From DAOTVS01 sp034436375 (GTDB taxonomy: Bacteria > Chloroflexota > Anaerolineae > SpSt-313): DNA of 26,812 bases. The notes under the pieces were generated by a model, which was not told where the DNA came from, searched no databases, and saw nothing but the letters and a program-made list of their open reading frames with translations. Shown one piece after another: positions 5,969-13,748 of the stretch. The position numbers were made by a program, and so were the translations under genes. The stretch lies in contig DAOTVS010000006.1 in assembly GCA_034436375.1 (NCBI GenBank), forward strand, positions 1 through 26,812, read 5' to 3'. Position 1 is the stretch's first letter. Each line of letters opens with the position of its first letter.

Positions 5969-8182
5969 CTACGACGAAAGATGCAAAGCCTTCCACACCC
6001 TCTCCGGGGTAGCTGGCAATTCGCTGATCCAGACCCCGGTCGCATCGTGGATCGCATTCAGGATGGCCGGCGCCGTGGGCAGGGTGGGTGTCTCGCCCAA
6101 GCCGGTCGCCCCAAATGGGCCGTTCGGATCCGGCGCCTCCACCAGGGTCGAGATCAGCTCGCGCGGCATATCGGCAATGGTCGGGATTTGATAGTCACGG
6201 AAGGAGGCTGTCTTGATCAGCCCGTCCCTTTGCACAAACTCCTCCATCAGCGCATAACCAACCCCCATGTGCACTCCACCGGCCACCTGTCCGAAGCACA
6301 TCTGCGGGTTGATGGCGCGCCCCACGTCCGTCGCCGCATAGAGCCGGATAACGTCCACCTCGCCGGTCTCCACGTCCACATCCACTAGAGCAATCTGTGT
6401 GCCATAGGTGTAAGATATGTGAGGCTCACATTGTCCTGTTTCGGGGTCATAGGGAGAGGTATGGCGCGCCTCGCGGCCTTCGTACACCGCGCTCGCCGCC
6501 ACGCGCGCGACCCCTGTCTCCTGGCGGAGCGCGGCGTCGCGCTTCGACAGCGCCTCGCGACAGGCCCTGAGCACAGCCTGGCCTGACATGAACGTGTGCC
6601 GTGAAGCCGAACTCGAGCCCGCGCTGGGCATAGCCGCCGTGTCGATCATCGCAACTCGCACCCGGTCCACATCGATGCCCAGGGTCTGGGCGGCGATCTG
6701 CGCCAGGGCCGTCTGCGAGCCCTGGCCTACATCCACGGCCGCACAGCGCACGGTAGCCAGCGCAATGGCGCCGCTCGCATCCAGGTTCAGCTCCACAGAG
6801 GCAGTCGAGCGGTCGGGGAAGCCAAAGCTATAGCCCACGTTCTTGTAGGCGCAGGCCACCCCCAGCCCTCTCTTCCGACAGGAACTTGCAGGCGACTCCA
6901 GCTCGGGCCGCTGCCAGGCTCCCCCCACCTGCCGCCACCCGGCGGCCTCGGCTGCGGCGCGCAGCGTCTCGCGGACCGCCGTACCGGCAGGCATACGGTT
7001 CCCGGTGACGGCCATCGAGCCCTCTGCCAGCAAGTTACGCATGCGGAGCTCCACCGGGTCCATGTGCAGCGCCTCGGCCAGCTTATCCATCTGTAGCTCA
7101 TAACCCACCGGCGGCTGGGTGGAGCCAAAGCCGCGCATGGCCATGGTTACCGCATTGTTGGTCAACACGGCATAACCATCGAGGCTGGCGTTGGGCACCG
7201 CATAGGGGCCAGCCAGAAAACTAACGGCGTTCTGCAGCACTGGAATGCTTGACGACGCATAGGCGCCCGCATCCAGTATCGCTTCGATCTCCACGGCCGT
7301 CAGTTTACCTTCACGAGTAGCCCCCCAACGGTGGCGCATGGTGAAGGGATGGCGCTTGCCGTGGCCGCGGATCGACTCTTCCCTCGTCCAAACCATCTTG
7401 ACCGGCCGCCGGGTGTGTTGCACCGCCAGAGCCACCAGGATCTGCAGCGAGATATCCTCGCGCCCGCCAAAGGCACCGCCCACCGCTGGCACTATCTCTC
7501 GCACCTGGTCCTCGCTCAGCGCCAGGGCATGGGCGATCTGGCGGATGTCGTCGTGGGGCCACTGGGCCGCCACGATCAGCGTAATCCGCCCCTGCTCATC
7601 AATATAGCCCAGCGCCGCCTCGGGCTGCAGGTAGGCATGCTCCACAAACGGCGTGTGATATCGCCCCTCGATGATCACATCGGCGGCGGCAAAGCCCTGC
7701 TCGATATCGCCATGGCGCACGCGGATATGCTTGAGCACATTCGTGCCGCGCCCCGCCTGTACCAGCGTGGCCCCGGGCGCCATAGCGGCCACCGGGTCCG
7801 TCACCACCGGCAGAGGCTCATACTCCACCTGCACCCGGTCCCGCCCCTCTTGCGCGGCAGGCAGCGTCTCGGCTACCACCACGGCCACCCGGTCGCCCAT
7901 CCAGCGCACCGTGTCGCCCGCCAGCACCGGCTGGTCATACTCGTTGATGCCATACTCATTGACCGGCACATCCTCGTGGGTCAGCACAGCCACCACCCCA
8001 GGCACCTGCCGGGCGGCCGCCGTATCGATGCGCCAGATGCGCGCGTGCGGGTTCGCAGCCCAGACGACGACAGCGTGCAGCATCCCCGGCATAGAGAAGT
8101 CCTGAGGATACTTGCGTTGCCCCTGTACCTTGGTCAGGATATCCAGCCGCTCGACGCTCTCGCCCACTGCCTGCACGGTCAT
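5969..8182 (-). CDS. Xanthine dehydrogenase-family molybdopterin-binding (large) subunit
   Basis: This is the catalytic subunit of a molybdenum hydroxylase that oxidises an N-heterocycle, purine or aldehyde in the cytoplasm. Family blocks are EHAYLQPEAA (181-190), the Q-loop AQWPHDD (206-212), GGAFGGRE (235-242) and MRGFGSTQ (349-356). The C-terminal GLGETPTLP contains the catalytic Glu697 next to molybdenum. The RGFG motif is of the xanthine dehydrogenase type, and the AYRCSFR signature of CO dehydrogenase is absent. The start ATG overlaps the stop of the 2Fe-2S subunit as ATGA, so translation is coupled. At 737 residues it is at the short end of the family. The substrate cannot be read from the sequence. 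No MoCo chaperone (XdhC/CoxF type) or MoCo biosynthesis gene lies nearby. Confidence 0.92.
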   Translation of the reverse strand: MTVQAVGESVERLDILTKVQGQRKYPQDFSMPGMLHAVVVWAANPHARIWRIDTAAARQVPGVVAVLTHEDVPVNEYGINEYDQPVLAGDTVRWMGDRVAVVVAETLPAAQEGRDRVQVEYEPLPVVTDPVAAMAPGATLVQAGRGTNVLKHIRVRHGDIEQGFAAADVIIEGRYHTPFVEHAYLQPEAALGYIDEQGRITLIVAAQWPHDDIRQIAHALALSEDQVREIVPAVGGAFGGREDISLQILVALAVQHTRRPVKMVWTREESIRGHGKRHPFTMRHRWGATREGKLTAVEIEAILDAGAYASSSIPVLQNAVSFLAGPYAVPNASLDGYAVLTNNAVTMAMRGFGSTQPPVGYELQMDKLAEALHMDPVELRMRNLLAEGSMAVTGNRMPAGTAVRETLRAAAEAAGWRQVGGAWQRPELESPASSCRKRGLGVACAYKNVGYSFGFPDRSTASVELNLDASGAIALATVRCAAVDVGQGSQTALAQIAAQTLGIDVDRVRVAMIDTAAMPSAGSSSASRHTFMSGQAVLRACREALSKRDAALRQETGVARVAASAVYEGREARHTSPYDPETGQCEPHISYTYGTQIALVDVDVETGEVDVIRLYAATDVGRAINPQMCFGQVAGGVHMGVGYALMEEFVQRDGLIKTASFRDYQIPTIADMPRELISTLVEAPDPNGPFGATGLGETPTLPTAPAILNAIHDATGVWISELPATPERVWKALHLSS

Positions 8183-8661
8183 GGCTGGCCTCCCTGTGCG
8201 TTCAGACGCTGCACCGCCAGCTCAACCGCTTCTTTGATCTGGTAGTAGCCGGTGCACCGACAGAGGTTTCCAGCCAGGGCCGCCTCGATCTCTTGCGGCG
8301 CAGGTCGCGGGTTCTCCAGCAGGAGCGCCTTGACGGCCATGATGAACCCGGGCGTGCAAAAACCGCACTGGGCGGCTGCCCGTTCGATGAATGCCTGCTG
8401 GATGATATCGAGCTCACCTCCCTTGCTCAGGCCCTCGATGGTCAGGACCTGCCGCCCCTCGGCCTTGAGCGCCGGGTACAGGCACGACACGACGGCCTTT
8501 CCATCCACCAGCACGGTACAGGCCCCACACTCACCCTCGCCGCAGCCCACCTTAGTGCCGATCAGCCCCAGTTGGTTGCGCAATACATCCACCAGCAGCG
8601 TGTCGGGCGTCACTTCGACCGTCACCGGGTCTCCGTTCACCACCATGTTGAGAGTCGCCAC
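8179..8661 (-). CDS. 2Fe-2S subunit of the molybdenum hydroxylase
   Basis: This electron-transfer subunit passes electrons from the molybdenum centre to FAD. Two clusters are visible: the plant-ferredoxin type with Cys40, 45, 48 and 60 (CGEGECGAC), and the all-helical cluster with Cys99, 102, 134 and 136 (CGFC and CRC). The GTG start is set by GGAGG nine bases upstream and gives the usual length of about 160 residues. A TTG eight codons earlier has no ribosome site. The C-terminus overlaps the large-subunit start by four bases. The gene order FAD, FeS, Mo is one of the standard arrangements for this family. Confidence 0.93.
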   Translation of the reverse strand: MATLNMVVNGDPVTVEVTPDTLLVDVLRNQLGLIGTKVGCGEGECGACTVLVDGKAVVSCLYPALKAEGRQVLTIEGLSKGGELDIIQQAFIERAAAQCGFCTPGFIMAVKALLLENPRPAPQEIEAALAGNLCRCTGYYQIKEAVELAVQRLNAQGGQP

Positions 8662-8686
8662 GTTTATTGTCCTCCGGCCATACAAA

Positions 8687-8830
8687 CTATCAGCCTCCAG
8701 CTATCAGCTGGCCCCTCGGTCCCCCCTGCAGAGCAAGACCATGGACCCTTCCATGTCGTGTACTCGACTCTACCACGACCTATACGAGCACAGCATCCAT
8801 ACGTGACTGCTAATGGCTGGTGGCTGATAG
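8687..8830. repeat. CTATCAGC-type inverted repeat pair around the end of the FAD-subunit gene
   Basis: CTATCAGCCTCCAGC (8687-8701) is matched by its reverse complement at 8816-8830 with one mismatch. Further ATCAGC units follow on each side (8702-8708 and 8831-8845). The interior of about 114 bp has no gene. The right arm lies inside the coding end of the FAD-subunit gene. A comparable pair bounds 17549-17679. Confidence 0.55.
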
Positions 8831-9685
8831 CTGATCGCTGATCGCTTCGAGCGCCCGCCGCACAAACACGGCCGCCAGCCCAAGGCGGTACTCGCGCGAG
8901 CCACGCAGCAAGCTATCGCGCGGCTGGCACATCGTCGCCGTCAATTCCCCCGCCCGGCGCATGGCTTCGGCGGCAGCCGGTTGGCCTTCCAACATCTCCT
9001 CTGCGCTGCGCACTCGCAGCGGCTTAACCGCCACCGGGCCAATGGCAATACGCACATCGTGCCAGCGGCCATCCTGCAGGGCTGCCACCACCCCGACATT
9101 GAGGATGGGCAACGCATGCTCCTTGCGGCGCGCTATGCGCTGATGCGCGCAGCCATACTCCGGCCCCAGGGCGCGAAAGCGCAGTTGCGTGATCATCTCG
9201 ACACACGGGTTCACCAGGCATACACCTACATCGCGGTGCAGTTCCTGCATCGGCAGCCAACGCCGCCCCTGGGGCGATGCCACCTCAGCCTCAGCGTCCA
9301 GCGCAGTCAGGGCCAGCGTAGCGTCGGCTGCAGGCAACGCCGTGACGATATTGCCCACCAGTGTGCCCATATTACGCACCTGCGGCCCGCCGATCACGCC
9401 GCACGCCCGGGCCAGCAACTGCCCCCACCGGCGCACCAGCGAAGATGCAGCCGCCTGGGCATGGGTCACCGCAGCGCCCAGATACACCCAGCCCCCCCGC
9501 TCCTCAACACGGTCCAGGCCGGGAATGCGCGTTACGTCTACCAGAACGCGCGCTGGGCACTCCCCTCGCTGGCATTGCAACACCAGGTCCGTGCCACCGG
9601 CGATCAGCCGCGCCTCACCCTGATAACGGCCCAGGAGGTCCAGCGCCTCCTCAATCGATGCTGCAACCCGGTATTCCTGCCACAT
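8810..9685 (-). CDS. FAD-binding (middle) subunit of the molybdenum hydroxylase
   Basis: CoxM/XdhB-type flavoprotein subunit. Motifs are IAGGTD (28-33) and GGPQVRNMGTLVGN (99-112), which hold the FAD pyrophosphate; the second G of the usual TxGGN is replaced by Val. It is the first gene of the operon, behind the promoter at 9749-9777. The ATG at 9685 starts exactly at family homology, although its GAGGAG is 14 bases away. A GTG at 9700 is an alternative. The last dozen codons run through tandem GATCAGC-like repeat DNA, so the C-terminal tail ISDQLSATSH was probably added when a repeat inserted over the old stop. The product is 291 residues. Confidence 0.9.
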   Translation of the reverse strand: MWQEYRVAASIEEALDLLGRYQGEARLIAGGTDLVLQCQRGECPARVLVDVTRIPGLDRVEERGGWVYLGAAVTHAQAAASSLVRRWGQLLARACGVIGGPQVRNMGTLVGNIVTALPAADATLALTALDAEAEVASPQGRRWLPMQELHRDVGVCLVNPCVEMITQLRFRALGPEYGCAHQRIARRKEHALPILNVGVVAALQDGRWHDVRIAIGPVAVKPLRVRSAEEMLEGQPAAAEAMRRAGELTATMCQPRDSLLRGSREYRLGLAAVFVRRALEAISDQLSATSH

Positions 9686-9748
9686 GGCTGTATCGTGCAC
9701 TCCTCTCCCCGGCAGCGGGACGTGATCGCACTCACCATCCCCCATTGC

Positions 9749-9777
9749 ACTATACTTCGCCCCGCTTTGCCGGTCAA
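9749..9777 (-). promoter_or_regulatory. Sigma-70 promoter of the molybdenum hydroxylase operon
   Basis: On the minus strand, TTGACC (9772-9777) and TATAGT (9749-9754) are separated by 17 bases, matching the consensus at 10 of 12 positions. Transcription would begin near 9742, which rules out any start codon further upstream for the FAD-subunit gene. It lies back to back with the promoter of the divergent gene at 9924. Confidence 0.75.
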
Positions 9778-9845
9778 GCGCGAGCGCATCACTCCGAAAC
9801 AGATTATCAACAAGACCGTAACTTTACCCCTTTTCCGGCGTATTA

Positions 9846-9854
9846 TGATATAAT
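9846..9854 (+). promoter_or_regulatory. Extended -10 promoter for the DUF4870-like gene
   Basis: TGATATAAT (9846-9854) is a perfect TGn-TATAAT extended -10 element. No good -35 box lies 16-18 bases upstream, as expected for this promoter type. The start would be near 9861, leaving a leader of about 60 bases. Confidence 0.65.
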
Positions 9855-9923
9855 GGATAGTGCAGTGTATCGGCGCTCTTTTACAGAACAGGGTCAAGGA
9901 CTGAAAGGAAGGACTAGCTTACC

Positions 9924-10337
9924 ATGTCAACCAATTCCTCTCTCTCCGGGTCCGCTCCGCTGCCGGAAACGCCGGCTGCCGGGCGGGAGGCGCCAAGCAG
10001 CAACGACAAGCTGATGGCCGGCCTCTGTTATATCATTACCGTGATCCTGCCCCTGATCGTCCTGCTCTCGGAAGAGAACAAGAAGCACGAATTCCAGCGC
10101 TATCATGCCATCCTGTCGTTGGGCCTCGTGGGTGCGGCGGTGGTCTATGAGATCATCATCACCGTGCTCAGTTGTGTGCTGGGAGCGATCGTCCCCTTCC
10201 TGGCATGCATTTTCTCGATCCTCTATATCGTCCCCATCGTCCCATTCCTCTACTATGCCTACCAGGCCTACACGGGCAAGTATTTCGAGATCCCGTACCT
10301 GTCGCCTTTTATGCGGCAGCAAAAGTGGCTGGCCTAG
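9924..10337 (+). CDS. DUF4870 / Tic20-like small membrane protein
   Basis: A 137-residue integral membrane protein. After a soluble Ser/Pro-rich N-terminus of 25 residues come three hydrophobic segments (about 31-47, 65-85 and 88-112). The order AGLCYIITVILPLIVLLSEE followed by an FQRYHA motif is the hallmark of DUF4870/Tic20-like proteins, whose role in bacteria is not established. AGGAAGGA lies ten bases before the ATG. The gene has its own extended -10 promoter and its own intrinsic terminator, so it is a single-gene unit. It diverges from the hydroxylase operon, but nothing shows that the two are functionally linked. Confidence 0.75.
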   Translation: MSTNSSLSGSAPLPETPAAGREAPSSNDKLMAGLCYIITVILPLIVLLSEENKKHEFQRYHAILSLGLVGAAVVYEIIITVLSCVLGAIVPFLACIFSILYIVPIVPFLYYAYQAYTGKYFEIPYLSPFMRQQKWLA

Positions 10338-10350
10338 CACTGATAGAGAG

Positions 10351-10378
10351 GGGCCGGCTCTGAGAGCCGGCCCTTTAT
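10351..10378 (+). terminator. Rho-independent terminator after the DUF4870-like gene
   Basis: GGGCCGGCTC (10351-10360), loop TGA, and GAGCCGGCCC (10364-10373) form a perfect 10-bp stem followed directly by TTTATT. It starts 13 bases after the stop codon. Confidence 0.9.
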
Positions 10379-10466
10379 TCATTGTCCAGGCTCCAAACGG
10401 TGGCCTTTTGCATCCGCCCGGTACAGGTTGCTCCAGAAGCGGCCCCCCACCCGCTCCCGCCGATGC

Positions 10467-10494
10467 TTGCATGGCCCTTGCCCGTGCGTATAAT
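10467..10494 (+). promoter_or_regulatory. Probable promoter of recJ
   Basis: A perfect -10 box TATAAT (10489-10494) is preceded at 16 bases by a weak -35, TTGCAT (10467-10472). It falls after the upstream terminator and about 46 bases before the recJ GTG start, so the position is right. Confidence 0.55.
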
Positions 10495-10540
10495 AACCCT
10501 CGCTGCTGCGACCCCACATGCGAGCGCTGGAGGAGCCATT

Positions 10541-12253
10541 GTGCCTGTCTTGAGGAAACGCTGGCGACTGCCACAGGAAGCAAACGCCGGCTTTCACGCC
10601 TCGTTGCCTGACATCAATCCCCTGGTGCGCCAGATCCTCTACGCGCGCGGTTACACCACGCCCGAAGCCGCCAGAACCTTCCTGGTCGGTGCGCCAGACC
10701 ACCCCAACCCGTTCGATCTGCCGCAGATGAGCCTTCTCGTTGACCGGCTGCGTCGCGCCATCCGCCAACAGGAAGAGATCGCCATCTACGGCGACTATGA
10801 CGTAGATGGCATCACTGCCCTGGTCGTGCTGGCCAGAACGTTGCGCGCGCTGGGCGCACGGGTGCGGCCCTACATCCCCCATCGCATGAGCGAAGAATAT
10901 GGGCTGAACCGCCGTGCCCTGGCCAACCTGCGTCAGGAGGGCGTGCGGGTTATCCTCACAGTCGATTGCGGCATCCGCTCCGTCGATGAGATTGCCTATG
11001 GCCGAGCCTTGGGGCTCGACATCCTGGTCACCGATCATCACTCGGTGCCAGAGACCCTGCCCTCTGCCCAGGCAATCGTAAATCCCAAGCTGCCCGGCTC
11101 CAGGTACCCCTTTTGTGATCTGGCTGGGGTCGGCGTAGCCTACCGCGTGGCGCAGGCGCTGCTGCGCGTGGCCCGGCGCACCGCCCGCCGCAACGACCCG
11201 CCTCTACCCGTCAGCGAGGAATCGTTCCTGGACCTCGTGGCCCTCGGTACAGTGGCCGACGTGGTGCCTCTCGTGGGTGAAAACCGCAACCTGGTGCGCA
11301 CGGGGCTCGTACATCTCAATAGGATGGATCGTCCCGGGCTGAGCGCCTTGTGCCAGGTGGCTGGCGTTTCCAGTGGGCACATAGATTCAGAGCAGATCGC
11401 CTTCCGCCTGGCTCCGCGTCTCAACGCGACCGGACGCCTGGATACCGCCCTGCGCGCCTGTGAGCTGCTCCTGACAGAAGACCCCAGCCGGGCCGAAGCG
11501 CTGGCGCGGGAACTGCACGAGATCAACACCGAGCGGCAGCGGCTCACGGAGGAACTGCACGAGCAGGCACGCGCCACCTGGTTAGCTGAGGCTTCCGAAG
11601 GGCCCCTGATATTCGTGGCCGGTCCGGGTTACCACAAGGGCATTGTAGGCCTGGTGGCCAGCCGGCTAACGGAGGAGTTCTACCGCCCCGCATTGGTCAT
11701 CGAGGTGGACGGCGATCATTGCCGAGGCTCGGCGCGCAGCATCCCCGAGTTCAATATCACTGCCGCTCTCGGGGAATGCGCCGACCTGCTCCAGCGCTAT
11801 GGTGGGCACGCCATGGCTGCCGGGTTGACACTGGAGACCGCCAGGCTCGAGGAGCTGCGTGAGCGGCTGCAGGCGATCGCGGGTGAGCGCTTGAGAGAGG
11901 TCGAGCTCATGCCCTCACTACAGATCGATGCCGTCTGCCCATTGAGCGATGCCTCGTGGGAAACAGTGCGCGCCCTCGATGAGCTGCGGCCCTTTGGGCA
12001 GGGGCATGCGGTGCCCACCTGCCTCAGTCGCAACGTGCTGGTGCGCGACGCCCGCGTCGTCGGCGAACGCCATCTACGCCTCGCCGTCAGCGATGGCCGG
12101 GCCACCTGGGAAGCGATCGCTTTTCGCCAGGCGGAGGCCTTACCTGACCTGCCATCCAGAATCGATTTGGCTTACAACCTTGAGGTCAATCGCTGGAACG
12201 GCGAAGCGCGTATCCAGCTGATTGTGCAGGATTTGAGACCCGCGGGGACGTAA
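10541..12253 (+). CDS. recJ: Single-stranded-DNA-specific exonuclease RecJ
   Basis: RecJ is a DHH-family 5'-3' exonuclease acting in recombinational and mismatch repair in the cytoplasm. The manganese-binding motifs are all present: DYDVDG (85-90), VDCG (141-144), TDHH (164-167), and the DHHA1 motif YGGHAMAAGL in the second half. A C-terminal OB-like domain follows. The GTG start is chosen because GGAGGA lies seven bases upstream and the resulting 570 residues match the usual RecJ length. In-frame codons further upstream lie at or before the promoter. The stop codon is part of the ribosome site of the following ATPase gene (TAAGGAG), so the two form an operon. Confidence 0.95.
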   Translation: MPVLRKRWRLPQEANAGFHASLPDINPLVRQILYARGYTTPEAARTFLVGAPDHPNPFDLPQMSLLVDRLRRAIRQQEEIAIYGDYDVDGITALVVLARTLRALGARVRPYIPHRMSEEYGLNRRALANLRQEGVRVILTVDCGIRSVDEIAYGRALGLDILVTDHHSVPETLPSAQAIVNPKLPGSRYPFCDLAGVGVAYRVAQALLRVARRTARRNDPPLPVSEESFLDLVALGTVADVVPLVGENRNLVRTGLVHLNRMDRPGLSALCQVAGVSSGHIDSEQIAFRLAPRLNATGRLDTALRACELLLTEDPSRAEALARELHEINTERQRLTEELHEQARATWLAEASEGPLIFVAGPGYHKGIVGLVASRLTEEFYRPALVIEVDGDHCRGSARSIPEFNITAALGECADLLQRYGGHAMAAGLTLETARLEELRERLQAIAGERLREVELMPSLQIDAVCPLSDASWETVRALDELRPFGQGHAVPTCLSRNVLVRDARVVGERHLRLAVSDGRATWEAIAFRQAEALPDLPSRIDLAYNLEVNRWNGEARIQLIVQDLRPAGT

Positions 12254-12267
12254 GGAGTAATACATTC

Positions 12268-13617
12268 ATGGCCAACCTTCTCCGATGGCCAGAAGCCCTG
12301 CCCTTGGGTGGGCGCGAAAGCAAAATCACGGCCATCCTCGCAGACGCTGCCGAGGGACGTTGCGTTGCACTGGCGGGGGTCAGCAACAGCGGCAAGTCTT
12401 TCACTCTGCGCGCGCTCTGCCGCGCCGCAGAAGCCAGGGGTGAGCAGGCCGTCTTTGTCTATGTGGACTGCAACCGCATGGTCGCTTTCAGTGACCAGGG
12501 CTTTTATGAGCTGGTGTTGCGCTGCGTCAAGACCACCCTGGCCGCCTCGCCACTCGCCCCAACCCTGGAGCGCTGCTATGAGGATATTGTCAGCCCCGGG
12601 TCTCCCTTCCTGGCCCACCTGCGCTTCAGCGAGGCCATTACAACAGTCTGTGAGGGAGAGGAGTCGCCGCAGCGCCTGGTGCTGGTGCTCGACGAATTCG
12701 ATGAAATCATGCGCGACATAGACGACAGCGTATTGTTGAACCTGCGCGCCCTGCGCGACACCTACCCCGCACGCCTCAGCTATGTGACGGCCTGCGGGCG
12801 CCGGTTGAGCGCCATGCGCCATAGCCACGGCTCGGAAGAGTTTGCCGAGCTTTTCGGGCAGGCTACCCACTTTCTGCCGCCGCTGAGTGCGGAAGCGGCA
12901 GCGGCGCTGGTAGGGCGCTGGGTGTGCGAGGATAATCTCGCCCTCACGCCGGCAGAGATGCCCCTCCTCATGGTCGAAACGGGGGGCCATCCCGGCCTGC
13001 TCGCTGCCGCAGGCTATGCCCTCAGTACATTGCGCCTGGAAGCACAGGCTATGCGACGCACATTGACTCTGGCGCGCATTGAGGATCAACTGGATAGCGA
13101 TATCGCCTGCCAGGAGGAGTGCAGCAAGCTCTGGCAGGAACTCGATGACGATGAGCGCCACGCCCTGCTGCAGGAAGCCCCTGAAGAGGGCACAATCACC
13201 GTCTGCCAGTCGCTGCTCGAGCGGCACCTGTTGCAGCGCGCAGAAGGGAGGCTGCGGCCTTTCTGCCGCCTCTTTGCCGCCTATGCCCATCGCCAGCGCA
13301 TCATGCGCCAGGCCGGCGCCCGGGGCGTGCGCGTGGATGTGGATTCGGGCAGCGTGTGGGTCGACGGCCGCCCAGCGCCCACCCTGACCGACCTGGAGTA
13401 CCGGCTGCTGCTGGTGCTCTACGGCCACCTGGACAAGATTGTCGACCGCTATACCGTCGTCCAGGCCGTCTGGGGCGACCAGTATATCGAGGAGGTGGAA
13501 GACGCGCGCATCGAAAAGCTCATGAGCCGCCTGCGGCAAAAGATCGAACCCAACAGCGCCGAACCCCGTTATTTGCTGACTATCCGCGGCCGCGGCTACA
13601 AGCTGGCCAGTCCCTGA
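12268..13617 (+). CDS. ATPase fused to an OmpR-type winged-helix DNA-binding domain
   Basis: This is a probable one-component, nucleotide-dependent transcription regulator. The N-terminal P-loop ATPase (AAA/STAND-like) has Walker A GVSNSGKS (37-44) and Walker B LVLVLDEFDE (137-146), and a possible sensor segment SYVTACGRR (171-179). A helical middle region (about 190-345) links to a C-terminal winged helix (about 350-449) of the Trans_reg_C type, with the recognition-helix region RIEKLMSRLRQKI and the closing TIRGRGYKL wing. There is no phosphoacceptor receiver domain, so the ATPase takes its place. The ATG has TAAGGAG ten bases upstream, overlapping the recJ stop. An OmpR/PhoB-like direct repeat lies seven bases after its stop, before pspA. 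It is therefore a natural candidate regulator of the downstream run; this is inference. Confidence 0.8.
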   Translation: MANLLRWPEALPLGGRESKITAILADAAEGRCVALAGVSNSGKSFTLRALCRAAEARGEQAVFVYVDCNRMVAFSDQGFYELVLRCVKTTLAASPLAPTLERCYEDIVSPGSPFLAHLRFSEAITTVCEGEESPQRLVLVLDEFDEIMRDIDDSVLLNLRALRDTYPARLSYVTACGRRLSAMRHSHGSEEFAELFGQATHFLPPLSAEAAAALVGRWVCEDNLALTPAEMPLLMVETGGHPGLLAAAGYALSTLRLEAQAMRRTLTLARIEDQLDSDIACQEECSKLWQELDDDERHALLQEAPEEGTITVCQSLLERHLLQRAEGRLRPFCRLFAAYAHRQRIMRQAGARGVRVDVDSGSVWVDGRPAPTLTDLEYRLLLVLYGHLDKIVDRYTVVQAVWGDQYIEEVEDARIEKLMSRLRQKIEPNSAEPRYLLTIRGRGYKLASP

Positions 13618-13623
13618 GGGCAT

Positions 13624-13642
13624 TGTCAGCCAACTGTCAGCC
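13624..13642 (+). promoter_or_regulatory. Direct repeat resembling a PhoB/OmpR-type binding box upstream of pspA
   Basis: TGTCAGCC occurs at 13624-13631 and again at 13635-13642, exactly 11 bp apart. Two TGTCA half-sites one helical turn apart are the layout of the enterobacterial pho box (two CTGTCA units with an 11-bp period) and of OmpR-family operators in general. It sits about 105 bases before the pspA ATG. No convincing -10 box was found at the expected distance. Confidence 0.45.
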
Positions 13643-13748
13643 TGGCTTCAGGAATTGGCGCCCGTTCCGTGGTATCCTGGGGGCGTGAGTTGACTGCGAG
13701 GGATGGGCTCACGCCCAACCGCTGATTGCACCAAAGGAGGAAAACGCC

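Noticed and set aside
5969..8182. Carbon monoxide dehydrogenase (CoxL) identity for the large hydroxylase subunit
   Set aside because: The AYRCSFR active-site signature of CO dehydrogenase is missing; MRGFGSTQ is the xanthine/aldehyde-oxidase type.
7331..8245. A 304-codon plus-strand open frame opposite the hydroxylase large subunit
   Set aside because: Antisense to a well-supported gene, with His/Arg-rich composition and no motif.
13640..13680. Possible sigma-54 promoter upstream of pspA (TGGC...TTGGC)
   Set aside because: The GG and GC elements are 12 bases apart instead of the required 10, and no PspF-type activator gene is present.
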